This document shows, piece by piece, positions 25,191 through 34,994 of a DNA stretch of 64,000 bases (the first letter of the stretch is position 1; every line of letters starts with the position of its first letter). Below the pieces are notes generated by a model that made no database searches, had not been told where the DNA came from, and saw only the letters and a list, made by a program, of their open reading frames with translations. Location: contig NZ_JACJQO010000008.1 of NCBI RefSeq assembly GCF_014696715.1, positions 177,362 to 241,361 on the forward strand. Direction: 5' to 3'. Source of the DNA: Pseudanabaena sp. FACHB-2040 (GTDB taxonomy: Bacteria; Cyanobacteriota; Cyanobacteriia; Phormidesmidales; Phormidesmidaceae). The position numbers and the translations under genes are program-made.

Positions 25191-25556
25191 ATGTCAAATC
25201 AACCTGCACTAGAAATCGAGCTGCTGCACGCAGCTTACGCCGCCTTCAACGCGCGAGACATTGATGCCGCCCTTGCCCTCATGAGTGCTGACGTGGTTTG
25301 GCCGCGTGCCTTTAAGGGCGGTTTCGTTCGTGGACCAGAGGAAGTCCGTGCCTACTGGACGGAGCAATGGAGCGAGATCGATGGGCATGTGGAGCCAGTG
25401 GCTTTCCACCCAGAGAGTGGCGGGCGCATCTTAGTCGAGGTGCATCAGGTCGTGCGCGACCTGGCTGGAACGGTCCTTGCCGATGAGCGTGTGGGACATC
25501 GTTTCACTGTCGAGCATAGATTGATTCAAGGCATGGAGATCTGTTCGCTTCCGTAG
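25191..25556 (+). CDS. SnoaL-like / NTF2-fold small protein
   Basis: A 121-residue protein with the SnoaL-like pattern: LLHAAYAAFNARDIDAALAL in the first helices, then MSADVVWPRAFKGGFVRGPE and VRAYWTEQW, and the beta sheet LVEVHQVVRDLAGTVLADER. NTF2-fold proteins of this type include isomerases, hydrolases and non-catalytic binders, so no reaction is assigned. The C-terminus is slightly unusual (HRLIQGMEICSLP). It lies downstream of the AraC regulator on the same strand. Confidence 0.75.
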   Translation: MSNQPALEIELLHAAYAAFNARDIDAALALMSADVVWPRAFKGGFVRGPEEVRAYWTEQWSEIDGHVEPVAFHPESGGRILVEVHQVVRDLAGTVLADERVGHRFTVEHRLIQGMEICSLP

Positions 25557-25843
25557 TTCACTCCGGCAGACTCACCACGCGCCTTACGGACCGAGCGCCA
25601 CTAACTATCGGTCCGCTGCAAGTCACACAAGCAGTGGGCTCTAAGCCAGAGTCTTAATGCCAATCTAAACTCTGATGCCAACTTGCGATCGCATTTCTTT
25701 CCTGAGGGCGCGATCGCAATATTTTTTGACCGCGAATTGTAAATTAAATTTGCCATTTCCATAAAACTTTGGCAGTAGCTCTGAGTAAGCAGCAAAGAGA
25801 ACTTTTCATCGTTCTCGCGCTGTACGCTTACCCGGAGCAACTT

Positions 25844-28800
25844 ATGTCTTCCCCCAACGCAGCCTCCCTCCTGGCCGTTGACTATAGCGATGGTTTGTTG
25901 GATGCCCCCGGCTTAGAGGCCCTTTCGACAGGAATTGAAACAGCCCTTAGCACGCTTCAAGCCTGGACTCAAGAAAGCCGCTTTGAAGACCTATTTCCAA
26001 CTTTTAATCAGTTGGGTTCTGACCCACCAAATTCATCGGAACTGCGATCGCTTCATCAAGCTTGGCAGGAAGGCAACTTTTCTCAGATTCCCACCCTTCA
26101 AATTCGCGCCGGAGCCGAGCTCGGTGGAGCCAAGGGAGCCTTCTCTAGCAGCCTGAAAACGATTTACCTCTCCTCAGATTTTATTCGAGCGAACGCAGCA
26201 AATTCACAAGCCATTGCGCGGGTGGTGTTAGAGGAGATTGGTCACGCCGTTGATGCCCAGATCAATCTGGCTGATACCCCTGGGGACGAAGGCGCGATTT
26301 TTGCAGCTCAGGTGCAGGGGCTAGCGCTCAGCCCCCAAGCGCTAGCCACGCTTCAGGCCGAAAACGATACCGCCACGCTGATGTTGGGCAGCCAAACTGT
26401 TGCGATAGAAAAGGCCGACCCCTACGCGGGCGGCAACCTAGATCAGTTTCAGGCGGGCCTAGACAGTTTCCTCGACACCCTAGAAGCCACTATTGACCAG
26501 GTGGTCTACGCCCAAAACCTGCCGCTGATTGGCTCAGCGCTACAGGAGGTGAGCGACAGCGCCGTGGATTTTGTGGCGGCTATGCGCGATGCGATCGCAA
26601 CCCACCTTAGCAACCTAGACACCCTTACCACCGAAACCTTGGAGCAGGCCCTGATGCAGGCGCTGGGGCCAGAGGGTCTGGGCTGGCTGCAAACCCTGGA
26701 AGTAGTCGAAACCGCCGATGAACTCCAGTTCAACCTAGCCCTGAACCGAGACATCGTTGAGTTAGCGGGCACCGGCCTGGATCTAAACCTAGGCATTCCC
26801 GGCCTTAGTTTTGATGTGGATGGCAACGCTCAGCTGGGCGTGGGCTTTGGCTGGAACCTGCAGGTGGGTATGACTGCCACTGGGTTCTATGTCGATACCG
26901 CTGCTGCCGACGAACTTACCCTCAATCTAACCGCCACCGTGCCGGATCTCTCAGCCACAGGCACCCTGGGCTTTTTGCAGGTAGAGGTCGACGACAACGG
27001 CAGCCACATCACCAGCAACTTCAGTCTGGATTTGCAGGACTCAGGCGATGCCGACACGCGCCTGTCGCTGGCTGAGGTTGCGGATTTGAGCAACACCCTG
27101 GAGGCGTCTCTCAGCGGCAGCGCCAGTCTCAACACCAACGTGTCTACCGGCACCACGCTGCCCGTGCTGCCCAGCATTGGCACCAACCTGGTGGTGGACT
27201 GGCAGTTTCTCAATGCCACTCTAGACGGGGTACAGACCTTCAACCCAACGGTTTCCTTCAACAGCGTCACGGTGGATGCGGGGTCGCTTTTAGGTAACTT
27301 CTTGGGGCCAGTGCTGGACGGCATCAACCAAATTCTGGAGCCGCTAGAGCCCATCATCGACGCCCTCAACTTCGAGTTTCCCATCATTAACAAGACCACT
27401 ATCGAATTTATTCCCATCCTCTTTGCTGCCTTTGGTGGGGAGTACAACGAAGAATCTCAGGAGTTTGTTGAAGCCGTTTCTACCGTGCTGGAAATCCTGG
27501 AGGTGATCGACAGCCTTTCTATCAGCGGCCAGACCATTACCTTGGGCGACTTTGGTTACAACACCCTGACTGACCAGATACTCGGCGAGGGTCTAGATGC
27601 TGTGGGTCAGCTGAGCGATCTGGGGGTAGACATCGGTGGCGGCACCCGGCTGGAGCTGCCGATCCTGAGCGACCCGACCAATGCGATTCGGCTGCTCCTG
27701 GGTCAGCCCGTAGACATTTTCAACTTTGAAATGCCGACTTTGGGGTTTGGAGTAAGCGCTACGCAGAAGTTTCGCATTCCCGCCTTTCCGCCCCTGTCGC
27801 TGACCCTCACCGAAAGCCTGGGCGCAGCGGCCAACTTTGGCTTTGGCTTCGACACCACTGGGCTGCAGGCTTTTCTAGACAGCGGCTACACTCAACCGGA
27901 GCTGATTGCTAACGGCTTTTACCTCTACACCCCGCCTGCCACCAATGCCCCAGATCCCATTGACGAGGATGCAGAATTCTTGGTGGGGCTTGGGGTCGGC
28001 ATCGAGGGTGGCCTGCGGCTGACGGCGGGGCCAGTCTTTATCGAACCCAGAGGTGGTTTCATCGGTCAGATCTTTTTGGAACTGGAAGATGAAGATGGCG
28101 ACGGCAGAACCTACGTGCCCGACTTTGCTAATCCTCCAGGCTGCCTGCTGACGCCCACTGGAAAGTTTGATGTGCGGCTGTCGCTGATTGTGGGCTTTGG
28201 CTTTGGTCGCTTCAGCATTGAGAAGAAGATTCCCCTGGCGAGAAAAACCGTTGCCGACTTTAGAGCAGGCTGTGACCCCTCCGACGAAGACCACCAGCAG
28301 GCCACTGTAGGCAACGGCGGCGAGGCTGCCCTAAGCATCGGCACAGCGGCCAGCAACTTGACCGGTATTACCGGCATTGAGGATAACGAAGTCTTCATCG
28401 TCAGCCATGTGTCGGGTATTGCTGGCAACGAAACCATCAGCATAGAAGCCTATGGCGCGAGCTGGACCTACGAAAACATCAGCTTAATCTCAGGCGACGC
28501 GGGCGCTGGGGACGACATTATCGACCTGACGGGTGTGCTGTCGGATGCCGATATTCAGGGCGGTGACGGCTTTGATGAGATTTACGGCGGCGAGGGCAAC
28601 GACACCCTAGAGGGAGGCGACGGCAGCGATGTGATCGAGGGGGCAGGCGGCAATGACACCCTCCTAGGTGGCGACGGCAACGACTATCTCTCAGGCGGCG
28701 CTGGTACCAACGTGCTCGATGGCGGCGCTGACCTAGATACGGTGGACTACGCCAGCGCCGCCAGCAGCCTCACCATCGACATGATTGCCCAGCAAGCCTC

Positions 28801-31800
28801 TGGCGAGGGCGTTAACGACACCCTGATCAGCATTGAGCAAATCTTTGGCTCGCAGTTTGCCGACACGATTATTGGCAGCAACAGTACGGAGATTGGGGAC
28901 ATCATCAGCGGCAACGGCGGCGACGATGCCATCAGCGGTGGTGATGGCGATGACTTTTTGATCGGCGGAGCCGGAGCAGACACACTCGACGGTGGTGCGG
29001 GCACCGACGGCACCAGCTATATGGAAATGGAGGCCGAAGTCGAAGTCGATCTGCAAACAGGCCAAGTCTTCAGCGGCGGCAGCGATGCCGACGGCGACCA
29101 GTTGATTAATCTAGAGGATGTGCAGGGTACTCAGTACGACGACATTCTGCGGGGTGATGCGGAGGATAACTGGCTCCACGCGGCGGGTGGCGATGACGTG
29201 CTGGAGGGGCGCGCCGGAGCCGATACCCTCGATGGCGGCTTTGGTGAAGACTGGGCTGAGTACAGCGGCTCACCTCAGGGCGTGACGGTCAACCTCAACG
29301 CTGACCCGGTTCTAACAGGCTTTAGCTTCGCGGGTAAAGGCGGTCATGCGGAGGGCGACCGGCTGGCCATGGCCGGCGACAGCGAGGGCAATCCCACCGC
29401 GCGCAGTTCGATTGAAAACCTGCGGGGTTCGCTGTTTAATGACGATTTTACAGGAGACAGCAGCAGCAACCACCTTCAGGGACTGGCGGGCAATGATACG
29501 CTGCGCGGCGAAGGAGGCAACGACACGCTAGAAGGCGGTGTTGGGGCTGATGTTCTCGATGGGGGAACTGGAGGAGACTGGGCAGACTACAGCGCTTCGC
29601 CCCAGGCAGTAACGGTTAACCTGGCAACCAACAAGGCCAGCGGCGGCCATGCTCAGGGCGATACCTTTAGCAGCGTGGAGAACCTGCTCGGTACGCAAGC
29701 TGCAGACGATCTGCGGGGCAGTAAGGTTAGTAACGACATTAACCCGGGTCTCGCGATCATTGGCACTGATTATGTTAACGGCGGCGATCAAGTGGATGGT
29801 CGGGGTGATCGCCTAATCCTTGACTACAGCAGCGCCAGCACCAACTTATCCGGCGGCTACGACTACACAACCGGTAAGGCAGGCTCTGGTGAGTTCATTG
29901 GGGCGGTTAAGTTTGACGAGATTGAGCACCTCCAGGTGGTTGGTTCTGGCGGCAACGACACGATTCGCGCCGGGGCCGGAGATGACTTACTGGTGGCCGG
30001 AATCGGGGATGATAAGGTCTTTGGCGGGCAGGGCAACAACTTGATCTATGCCGATGACGGCAACGACCAGGTCACTAACCTGAATGATGCTTTCGGCAGT
30101 ATCTTTTATACCCCCGACCGAGCGGAGCGGCCTACTTTTTGGATCGATGGCGGCACGGGTATTGATACCTTTTCGGGCAACTTGGCTCAGCGATTTGAAG
30201 ACATCGTTCTGACCAGCACTGACCCGACTGTTGAAAATCCTGATCAGCTGTTGGTGTTGAGTGATGGTTCGATGATCCACCGCTTTGAGGTCTTTAAAGA
30301 CTTACAAACGGGACAGGGAAATGACCAGATCACCCAGCTAGGTCGGGTCAACAATATCTTTAAGACCGGTAAGGGGGATGATGCGATCGCACCCGGTCTT
30401 GGGTTCGACGATATCGATGGCGGTCTCGACGGCTTCTCGTCGGGAGAGCACCCCATTCACGGCCAAGACCTGCTGATTTTAGACTATTCCACAGACGACA
30501 CGGGCAGCGGCATTCTAGCCCAGCTTAACAGCCCCACCAATGCCTCTGACGGTGGCCGCTACTACCGCTTTAATGCTGCGGGCAATGCGCTACTCGACGA
30601 AGTCAAATTCAAGAGCATTGAGCAGTTTCACATCACCGGCACCCGCCAAAACGATGGGCTAGTCGGCGGCAGCTATGCGGATAAACTCTCCGGTCAAGAC
30701 GGCGACGACGGCCTCTACGGAGCTGGCGGCAGCGACGCGCTCAGCGGTGGAGAGGGCAACGACTTGGTGATTGGCGGCTCTGGCGATGACCAGGTATTTG
30801 GCGATGGCGGCAATGACTTCCTGGTAGGCGGCAAAGGTAACGACGACCTGAGCGGTGGCGATGGCGGCGATGTACTGATCGGCATTGACTTTGGCAAGGT
30901 ACCTTTCCCTGCCGAAGCCGAGATCGATATCTACACCGGCGGTGCGGGAGCCGATCAGTTTTGGCTGGGCGACGGCCTTTTCGTCTACTACGACGATGGC
31001 AATGGCCTCACCTCAGGCAGCACCAGTCAGGCGATGATCACCGACTTTAACGCTGCTGAGGGAGATATTATTCAGCTCCACGGTCAGGCCAGCGACTACC
31101 AGATTCAAACTCAAAACCAGGACACCTTGATCTATCGCAAGGCGTCTGTTCCGGAGCTAATCGGCACGGTACAGGGCAAAATCAACCTGGATTTGAGCGC
31201 TGACTACTTCCGCTATGTCGATGATAAGGTTAGCCCTCCCGGTAAGTCCCTGGTGCTGCCTGGTGACATTACCCTTGTCGGGATTGAGGAGCCGCTGCGA
31301 GAACGGCTGGGGCTGACCCAGCACAAGAGTAGTGCGAAGGCGTCTCTTCAGCCAGATCAGACGACCCTCAAAGTCAACGAGATTTCTCCAGCCCCAGCGA
31401 CCACCGGGGTTGTCAAAATCGATCTGCCTGCGGCTAAGCTTGCTGATCTGTCCCCGGCGACCTTTACCGTTAGCCAGCAGAACAATGCGGCGGCGTTGGT
31501 CAACACTTTGCTGGGCAACACCAGTGGTCTGACAATTACCAAGGTGCAGTCAACGGGGGACGCCAGAGCTTTTGGTACCTTCCATCATGACCCCTTTGGC
31601 TTGGGCTCGGGCATCGTGCTCAGCACCGGCAGAGTGCAGGACTTGGTAGGGCAAAACCAGGAGGATGGCGGTTTGATCGGTGAGGCCAACGTGCCGCTCA
31701 AGTTCGTCCATCTGGGCGCGCAAAAGGATTTGGGCTTTGTCTCGCCTACGGTGCCAGGGGGATCTGAACCGATTGACGACTTCGTCAATCCCGGCAAAAA

Positions 31801-33454
31801 CGGCTCCTCCGGCACCGGGATTTTCCGCGCCGATCTTTCTCAGATAGGCTTTGATCTGCAGTCTTTGACGATTGCCGACAGTGGCTTGGGGGTCGGCGGC
31901 GCGGGCGGCAGCCGCAGTGGTTTTGACCTGGCGGGCATCAAAATCAGCTCGGAGCGAATCGACAACGCCAGCAGCATTGACGACATTCCCGGCCTGGATC
32001 TGTTTGACTTTAGCTCGCTAGGGACATTTTTCACCCCCGGCACTCAGCGGGGCGGCGGCACTTTAGATCTGGCGGGTTCACTGCATGGGCAGGTGCATAA
32101 TGCGATCGCAACCCTGGGCCAGTTTGACTTTGATGGTAGCGATACCGGTTTTCTCAGCTTGGGCGACGGCGGCAAAGTCGGCTTTAACTTGAAGCAGGCC
32201 GATCTGCCCGATGGCCCTCTCTATTTGTACGTGGGCGAAGCCGCCAACAACGGCGAATCTCTGGCGGGCAGCATCTCCGCCTCTACCCAGCGGATCAACG
32301 GCCAGCAGAGCCTCAGCACCGACCTGGGCCTTCCTGGCATCGCGGGCGATCAGACCAAGCTCTCCTTTAACTTCAGCGCCGACAGCAGCGTTGAGCAAGT
32401 CTACTTCCAATTTGTCTTTGGCTCTGAGGAGTTTGTCGAGTTCGGCGGCAGCGACTTCAACGACGCCTTTAGCCTCAAGCTCAACGGCCTCAACCTGGCG
32501 CGTCTTAGCGATAGCAAGACCGTCAACATCAACACCCTGGTGCCCAACGCCTTTGGCGACTACCACCCCGACTTCATCGACAACCGAGTAGACTCACCCG
32601 GCTCCGTTCACGCCCCTACCCAGCTCGACGGCTTTACTCAAGTCCTGACCTTTGTGGGCTCCGTTGCCCCCAACTCTAGAAACACCTTAGAGATTGAGGT
32701 CAGAGACGGGCGCGACGGCTGGCAAGACTCGGCGGTCTTCCTCAGAGCGGGCTCCTTCGGCACCCAGGAAACGCCTCTGGGCAAAGTGCGCATCATTCCC
32801 TCCAACTCTACTGGGCCTTTTGTTGCCGAAGCAGGGACTACCTACCCCTTCCAGGTAGTGCTGGAATCCGTCCCCCAGGAAGCCGTCACCATCACTATCA
32901 CCCCCGACCGGCAGCTTGATTTGGGCCAGGGCGCGGGCAGGCCCACTAACCTTACCTTTACTCCCGACAACGCGCTGGTCGCGCAAACCGTCACCGTGGC
33001 CGCTTTTGACGACACCCTTAACGAAGCCGATCTGCACAGCGGCCTGCTGACCTTTGCCACCCAGAGTACAGACCCCAGCTACAACAGCTTGACTATTCCT
33101 GAGATGACCCTTGAGATTCGGGACAATGATTTCATTAGAGATAGATTGCTAGGGCGAGATTTCAACACGCCTCTGGTTGGTGAACAGGTTGCTCCGCTAC
33201 CGCTGGTGGCCGCTCAAGGTTTAGCCTCGGCTGAACTCGTCACCCTTTTGGCTGCACCCATGTCTAACAACTCAGTTGCCGCTCTAGACGAATTAGATCT
33301 GCGGTTGGGCAGCCTTGATCCCAACCCAGTACTGCACCAAGCCGCTTTCCTTGATGGCCGCTTTCTTACCGCTGACGACCTGACTAGAGAGGTTCGAGGC
33401 GTTGGGTTTGTAGAGCTGACCCATACTGTTCAAAATGGGGCACTTGAGACTTGA
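25844..33454 (+). CDS. giant RTX (hemolysin-type calcium-binding) surface protein with choice-of-anchor-L domain
   Basis: A 2,536-residue protein from the ATG at 25844, which follows GGAG. The N-terminus (about 1-190) carries SDFIRANAANSQAIARVVLE and EEIGHAVDAQIN, like the pseudo-metallopeptidase domain at the head of many cyanobacterial RTX proteins; the first His of HExxH is Glu here. A long beta-rich region without repeats (200-830) follows. Blocks of RTX nonapeptides (GGDGNDYLSGGAG, GGDGDDFLIGGAG and similar) lie between about 905 and 1680. A choice-of-anchor-L domain covers about 1880-2310 (NTLLGNTSGLTITKVQSTGD), then a Calx-beta-like segment. There is no signal peptide, which fits type I secretion; no ABC exporter is nearby. 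An adhesive or protective surface role is inferred. Confidence 0.88.
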   Translation: MSSPNAASLLAVDYSDGLLDAPGLEALSTGIETALSTLQAWTQESRFEDLFPTFNQLGSDPPNSSELRSLHQAWQEGNFSQIPTLQIRAGAELGGAKGAFSSSLKTIYLSSDFIRANAANSQAIARVVLEEIGHAVDAQINLADTPGDEGAIFAAQVQGLALSPQALATLQAENDTATLMLGSQTVAIEKADPYAGGNLDQFQAGLDSFLDTLEATIDQVVYAQNLPLIGSALQEVSDSAVDFVAAMRDAIATHLSNLDTLTTETLEQALMQALGPEGLGWLQTLEVVETADELQFNLALNRDIVELAGTGLDLNLGIPGLSFDVDGNAQLGVGFGWNLQVGMTATGFYVDTAAADELTLNLTATVPDLSATGTLGFLQVEVDDNGSHITSNFSLDLQDSGDADTRLSLAEVADLSNTLEASLSGSASLNTNVSTGTTLPVLPSIGTNLVVDWQFLNATLDGVQTFNPTVSFNSVTVDAGSLLGNFLGPVLDGINQILEPLEPIIDALNFEFPIINKTTIEFIPILFAAFGGEYNEESQEFVEAVSTVLEILEVIDSLSISGQTITLGDFGYNTLTDQILGEGLDAVGQLSDLGVDIGGGTRLELPILSDPTNAIRLLLGQPVDIFNFEMPTLGFGVSATQKFRIPAFPPLSLTLTESLGAAANFGFGFDTTGLQAFLDSGYTQPELIANGFYLYTPPATNAPDPIDEDAEFLVGLGVGIEGGLRLTAGPVFIEPRGGFIGQIFLELEDEDGDGRTYVPDFANPPGCLLTPTGKFDVRLSLIVGFGFGRFSIEKKIPLARKTVADFRAGCDPSDEDHQQATVGNGGEAALSIGTAASNLTGITGIEDNEVFIVSHVSGIAGNETISIEAYGASWTYENISLISGDAGAGDDIIDLTGVLSDADIQGGDGFDEIYGGEGNDTLEGGDGSDVIEGAGGNDTLLGGDGNDYLSGGAGTNVLDGGADLDTVDYASAASSLTIDMIAQQASGEGVNDTLISIEQIFGSQFADTIIGSNSTEIGDIISGNGGDDAISGGDGDDFLIGGAGADTLDGGAGTDGTSYMEMEAEVEVDLQTGQVFSGGSDADGDQLINLEDVQGTQYDDILRGDAEDNWLHAAGGDDVLEGRAGADTLDGGFGEDWAEYSGSPQGVTVNLNADPVLTGFSFAGKGGHAEGDRLAMAGDSEGNPTARSSIENLRGSLFNDDFTGDSSSNHLQGLAGNDTLRGEGGNDTLEGGVGADVLDGGTGGDWADYSASPQAVTVNLATNKASGGHAQGDTFSSVENLLGTQAADDLRGSKVSNDINPGLAIIGTDYVNGGDQVDGRGDRLILDYSSASTNLSGGYDYTTGKAGSGEFIGAVKFDEIEHLQVVGSGGNDTIRAGAGDDLLVAGIGDDKVFGGQGNNLIYADDGNDQVTNLNDAFGSIFYTPDRAERPTFWIDGGTGIDTFSGNLAQRFEDIVLTSTDPTVENPDQLLVLSDGSMIHRFEVFKDLQTGQGNDQITQLGRVNNIFKTGKGDDAIAPGLGFDDIDGGLDGFSSGEHPIHGQDLLILDYSTDDTGSGILAQLNSPTNASDGGRYYRFNAAGNALLDEVKFKSIEQFHITGTRQNDGLVGGSYADKLSGQDGDDGLYGAGGSDALSGGEGNDLVIGGSGDDQVFGDGGNDFLVGGKGNDDLSGGDGGDVLIGIDFGKVPFPAEAEIDIYTGGAGADQFWLGDGLFVYYDDGNGLTSGSTSQAMITDFNAAEGDIIQLHGQASDYQIQTQNQDTLIYRKASVPELIGTVQGKINLDLSADYFRYVDDKVSPPGKSLVLPGDITLVGIEEPLRERLGLTQHKSSAKASLQPDQTTLKVNEISPAPATTGVVKIDLPAAKLADLSPATFTVSQQNNAAALVNTLLGNTSGLTITKVQSTGDARAFGTFHHDPFGLGSGIVLSTGRVQDLVGQNQEDGGLIGEANVPLKFVHLGAQKDLGFVSPTVPGGSEPIDDFVNPGKNGSSGTGIFRADLSQIGFDLQSLTIADSGLGVGGAGGSRSGFDLAGIKISSERIDNASSIDDIPGLDLFDFSSLGTFFTPGTQRGGGTLDLAGSLHGQVHNAIATLGQFDFDGSDTGFLSLGDGGKVGFNLKQADLPDGPLYLYVGEAANNGESLAGSISASTQRINGQQSLSTDLGLPGIAGDQTKLSFNFSADSSVEQVYFQFVFGSEEFVEFGGSDFNDAFSLKLNGLNLARLSDSKTVNINTLVPNAFGDYHPDFIDNRVDSPGSVHAPTQLDGFTQVLTFVGSVAPNSRNTLEIEVRDGRDGWQDSAVFLRAGSFGTQETPLGKVRIIPSNSTGPFVAEAGTTYPFQVVLESVPQEAVTITITPDRQLDLGQGAGRPTNLTFTPDNALVAQTVTVAAFDDTLNEADLHSGLLTFATQSTDPSYNSLTIPEMTLEIRDNDFIRDRLLGRDFNTPLVGEQVAPLPLVAAQGLASAELVTLLAAPMSNNSVAALDELDLRLGSLDPNPVLHQAAFLDGRFLTADDLTREVRGVGFVELTHTVQNGALET

Positions 33455-33570
33455 TGCCTGGCACCTGCCACACCATATGAGCAGTCATCGCTGCCACAAA
33501 GCGTCTGGAGGATGACTGAGGCCACTGCTTGCACTCTCAATCCACGCGCTTATTTAAGGAGATATGGGTC

Positions 33571-33819
33571 ATGACTGCTCAAGTAGCCAATTTGGCAGTA
33601 TTTCAGCGATCTTCACGCCTGGGAGGAACTGTAAAAACCTACAGCTGGGATTGGCAGGGCAAAACGCTGGAGGTGATTTATGAAACTGTAGGTGAGGGGC
33701 CAACCGTGCTGCTGCTACCTGCCCTTAGTACCGTTTCGACGCGGGCAGAGTTGGCGGTGATGGCGCAGGACCTAGTTCGCAATCCTAAGGGTTTCCAGGA
33801 GATCAGCTTGGGAACCTGA
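33571..33819 (+). pseudogene. alpha/beta-hydrolase N-terminal fragment
   Basis: An 82-codon frame with a good ribosome site (AAGGAGA) and the N-terminal strands of an alpha/beta hydrolase: VKTYSWDWQGKTLEVIYETV, GEGPTVLLLPALSTVSTRAE. A full enzyme would continue for about 200 more residues with the nucleophile elbow and catalytic His; here the frame leaves the family after about residue 65 and stops. It looks like a truncated gene. A full-length alpha/beta hydrolase of a different kind occurs at 52284. Confidence 0.6.
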
Positions 33820-33845
33820 CTACTGCCAAACTCGGGCCAGACTGG

Positions 33846-33978
33846 ATTTGTTCAGGGCAGGGACAATGCGATCGCAGTCGTTGCACTTATGGTTTTGCTT
33901 ACCATTGTGAATTCTGCCGTTTTTGACAACCTTTTTCGAGGCACAACCAGAGCAGCAAAGGGGTGTAGGGGCATGGGT
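33846..33978 (-). pseudogene. IS1-type transposase zinc-ribbon remnant
   Basis: The minus strand reads TPLCCSGCASKKVVKNGRIH, NGKQNHKCNDCDR. Two Cys-x-x-Cys pairs around VKNGRIHNGKQNHKC match the InsA-type zinc-ribbon start of IS1-family transposases. Nothing of the catalytic part is present, so only a short remnant survives between the hydrolase fragment and the GntR gene. Confidence 0.6.
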
Positions 33979-34061
33979 AATCTAGCGAGCAGCATACTAG
34001 CGCTAACACCTCAGCTTTCATCACTGCAGCTTGCGCTAGAAATTATCCATCCTCTTTAGGA

Positions 34062-34808
34062 CTACCCAATTTCGGCGGTGTAGCAGGTCCAGTCAGAACG
34101 GGATAGGGTTTTACCACAGACAGCGGGCTGGCGATTGCCCTGGTAAGCCACATAATTAAACACCAGCAGCGGCATACCCAGGGGCACCGACAAGTAATCG
34201 CTGAGTTCGTAGGTGGCCGGAATGCTGTTCAGGCTGACTGTGGCCGCGTTGAGAAGAATACCGTGTCTAACCAGAGTGCTATAGGTAAACCCCTGCTGGA
34301 GCTGATCGCCCAGGGCTGCGCCAGTAGCTTTGGGGTAGTAGACCACATCTAGGGCAATGGGCGTATCGTCGGCGTAGTAAATTTTTTCTTGCCTGTAGAC
34401 TTCGGCGGTTTTATGAGTTAGTTGAAGATTGCGCGCCACCTCGACGGTTGGCTGGGTGAGTTGAAACTGCAGCGACTGTACCCTACTCTCATACCCTTGC
34501 TGCTCGATGGCCAAGTCGAAGAACGTCAGCGGATTGGCCATAGAAAAGCTGATCTTGTGCTGCTTGGTCACAAAGATGCCTCGCCCGCGCTGGGTGGTTA
34601 CTAACCCCTGCTGAGTCAGATTGGCGATCGCTTTACGAATCGTCGTGCGGCTGACGCCAAAGAGCACACCCAAGTCAAATTCACTGGGCAACCGCTCCTC
34701 CGGTCCGTATACTCCCGCCTCAATTTTTTCCTTCAGCTTCTCTGAGACGACAATGTGCAGCGGCTGACTGCCGGTTTTTTGCTCACTAGGAACCATAAAG
34801 ACTGTCAT
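34062..34808 (-). CDS. GntR-family regulator with UTRA domain (HutC type)
   Basis: A 248-residue regulator from the ATG at 34808. The N-terminal winged helix contains KIEAGVYGPEERLPSEFDLG and FGVSRTTIRKAIANLTQQGL with the wing TQRGRGIFV. The C-terminal UTRA ligand-binding domain includes VYRQEKIYYADDTPIALDVV and PLGMPLLVFNYVAYQ. HutC-type GntR proteins repress catabolic operons until a pathway metabolite binds. It is the last of three leftward genes (transporter, sarcosine oxidase, regulator), so it probably controls this betaine-degradation cluster; two matching palindromes lie in the divergent promoter region at 38.6 kb. The upstream extension to 34988 has no coding character. Confidence 0.88.
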   Translation of the reverse strand: MTVFMVPSEQKTGSQPLHIVVSEKLKEKIEAGVYGPEERLPSEFDLGVLFGVSRTTIRKAIANLTQQGLVTTQRGRGIFVTKQHKISFSMANPLTFFDLAIEQQGYESRVQSLQFQLTQPTVEVARNLQLTHKTAEVYRQEKIYYADDTPIALDVVYYPKATGAALGDQLQQGFTYSTLVRHGILLNAATVSLNSIPATYELSDYLSVPLGMPLLVFNYVAYQGNRQPAVCGKTLSRSDWTCYTAEIG

Positions 34809-34994
34809 TGTTTGCCGATCCCGGATTGTAATCTTATCAGGAACTGAGGAGTTGAAAAGACCAGGAGGACCAGCCCTCAATGGCGCAGCGCAATTTGGGC
34901 GACTATTGCCAATCGTGAGGGAGACGGAGAGCCATGGGGCTGAAGACTCAACTGCCTCAGCCCGGCCGCTAGAACGCAGCCCAGCCAATCCGGC

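Noticed and set aside
26500..32600. many antisense open frames within the RTX gene
   Set aside because: They follow from the GGC/GAC-rich repeat codons; they have Ser/Pro/Arg-rich or repetitive translations and no starts with ribosome sites.
33571..33819. complete small hydrolase
   Set aside because: Catalytic nucleophile and histidine are absent, so it is a fragment rather than a mini-enzyme.
34809..34988. N-terminal extension of the GntR regulator
   Set aside because: The extra 60 codons are Pro/Ser/Arg-rich and unlike GntR starts; the ATG at 34808 gives a normal-length protein.
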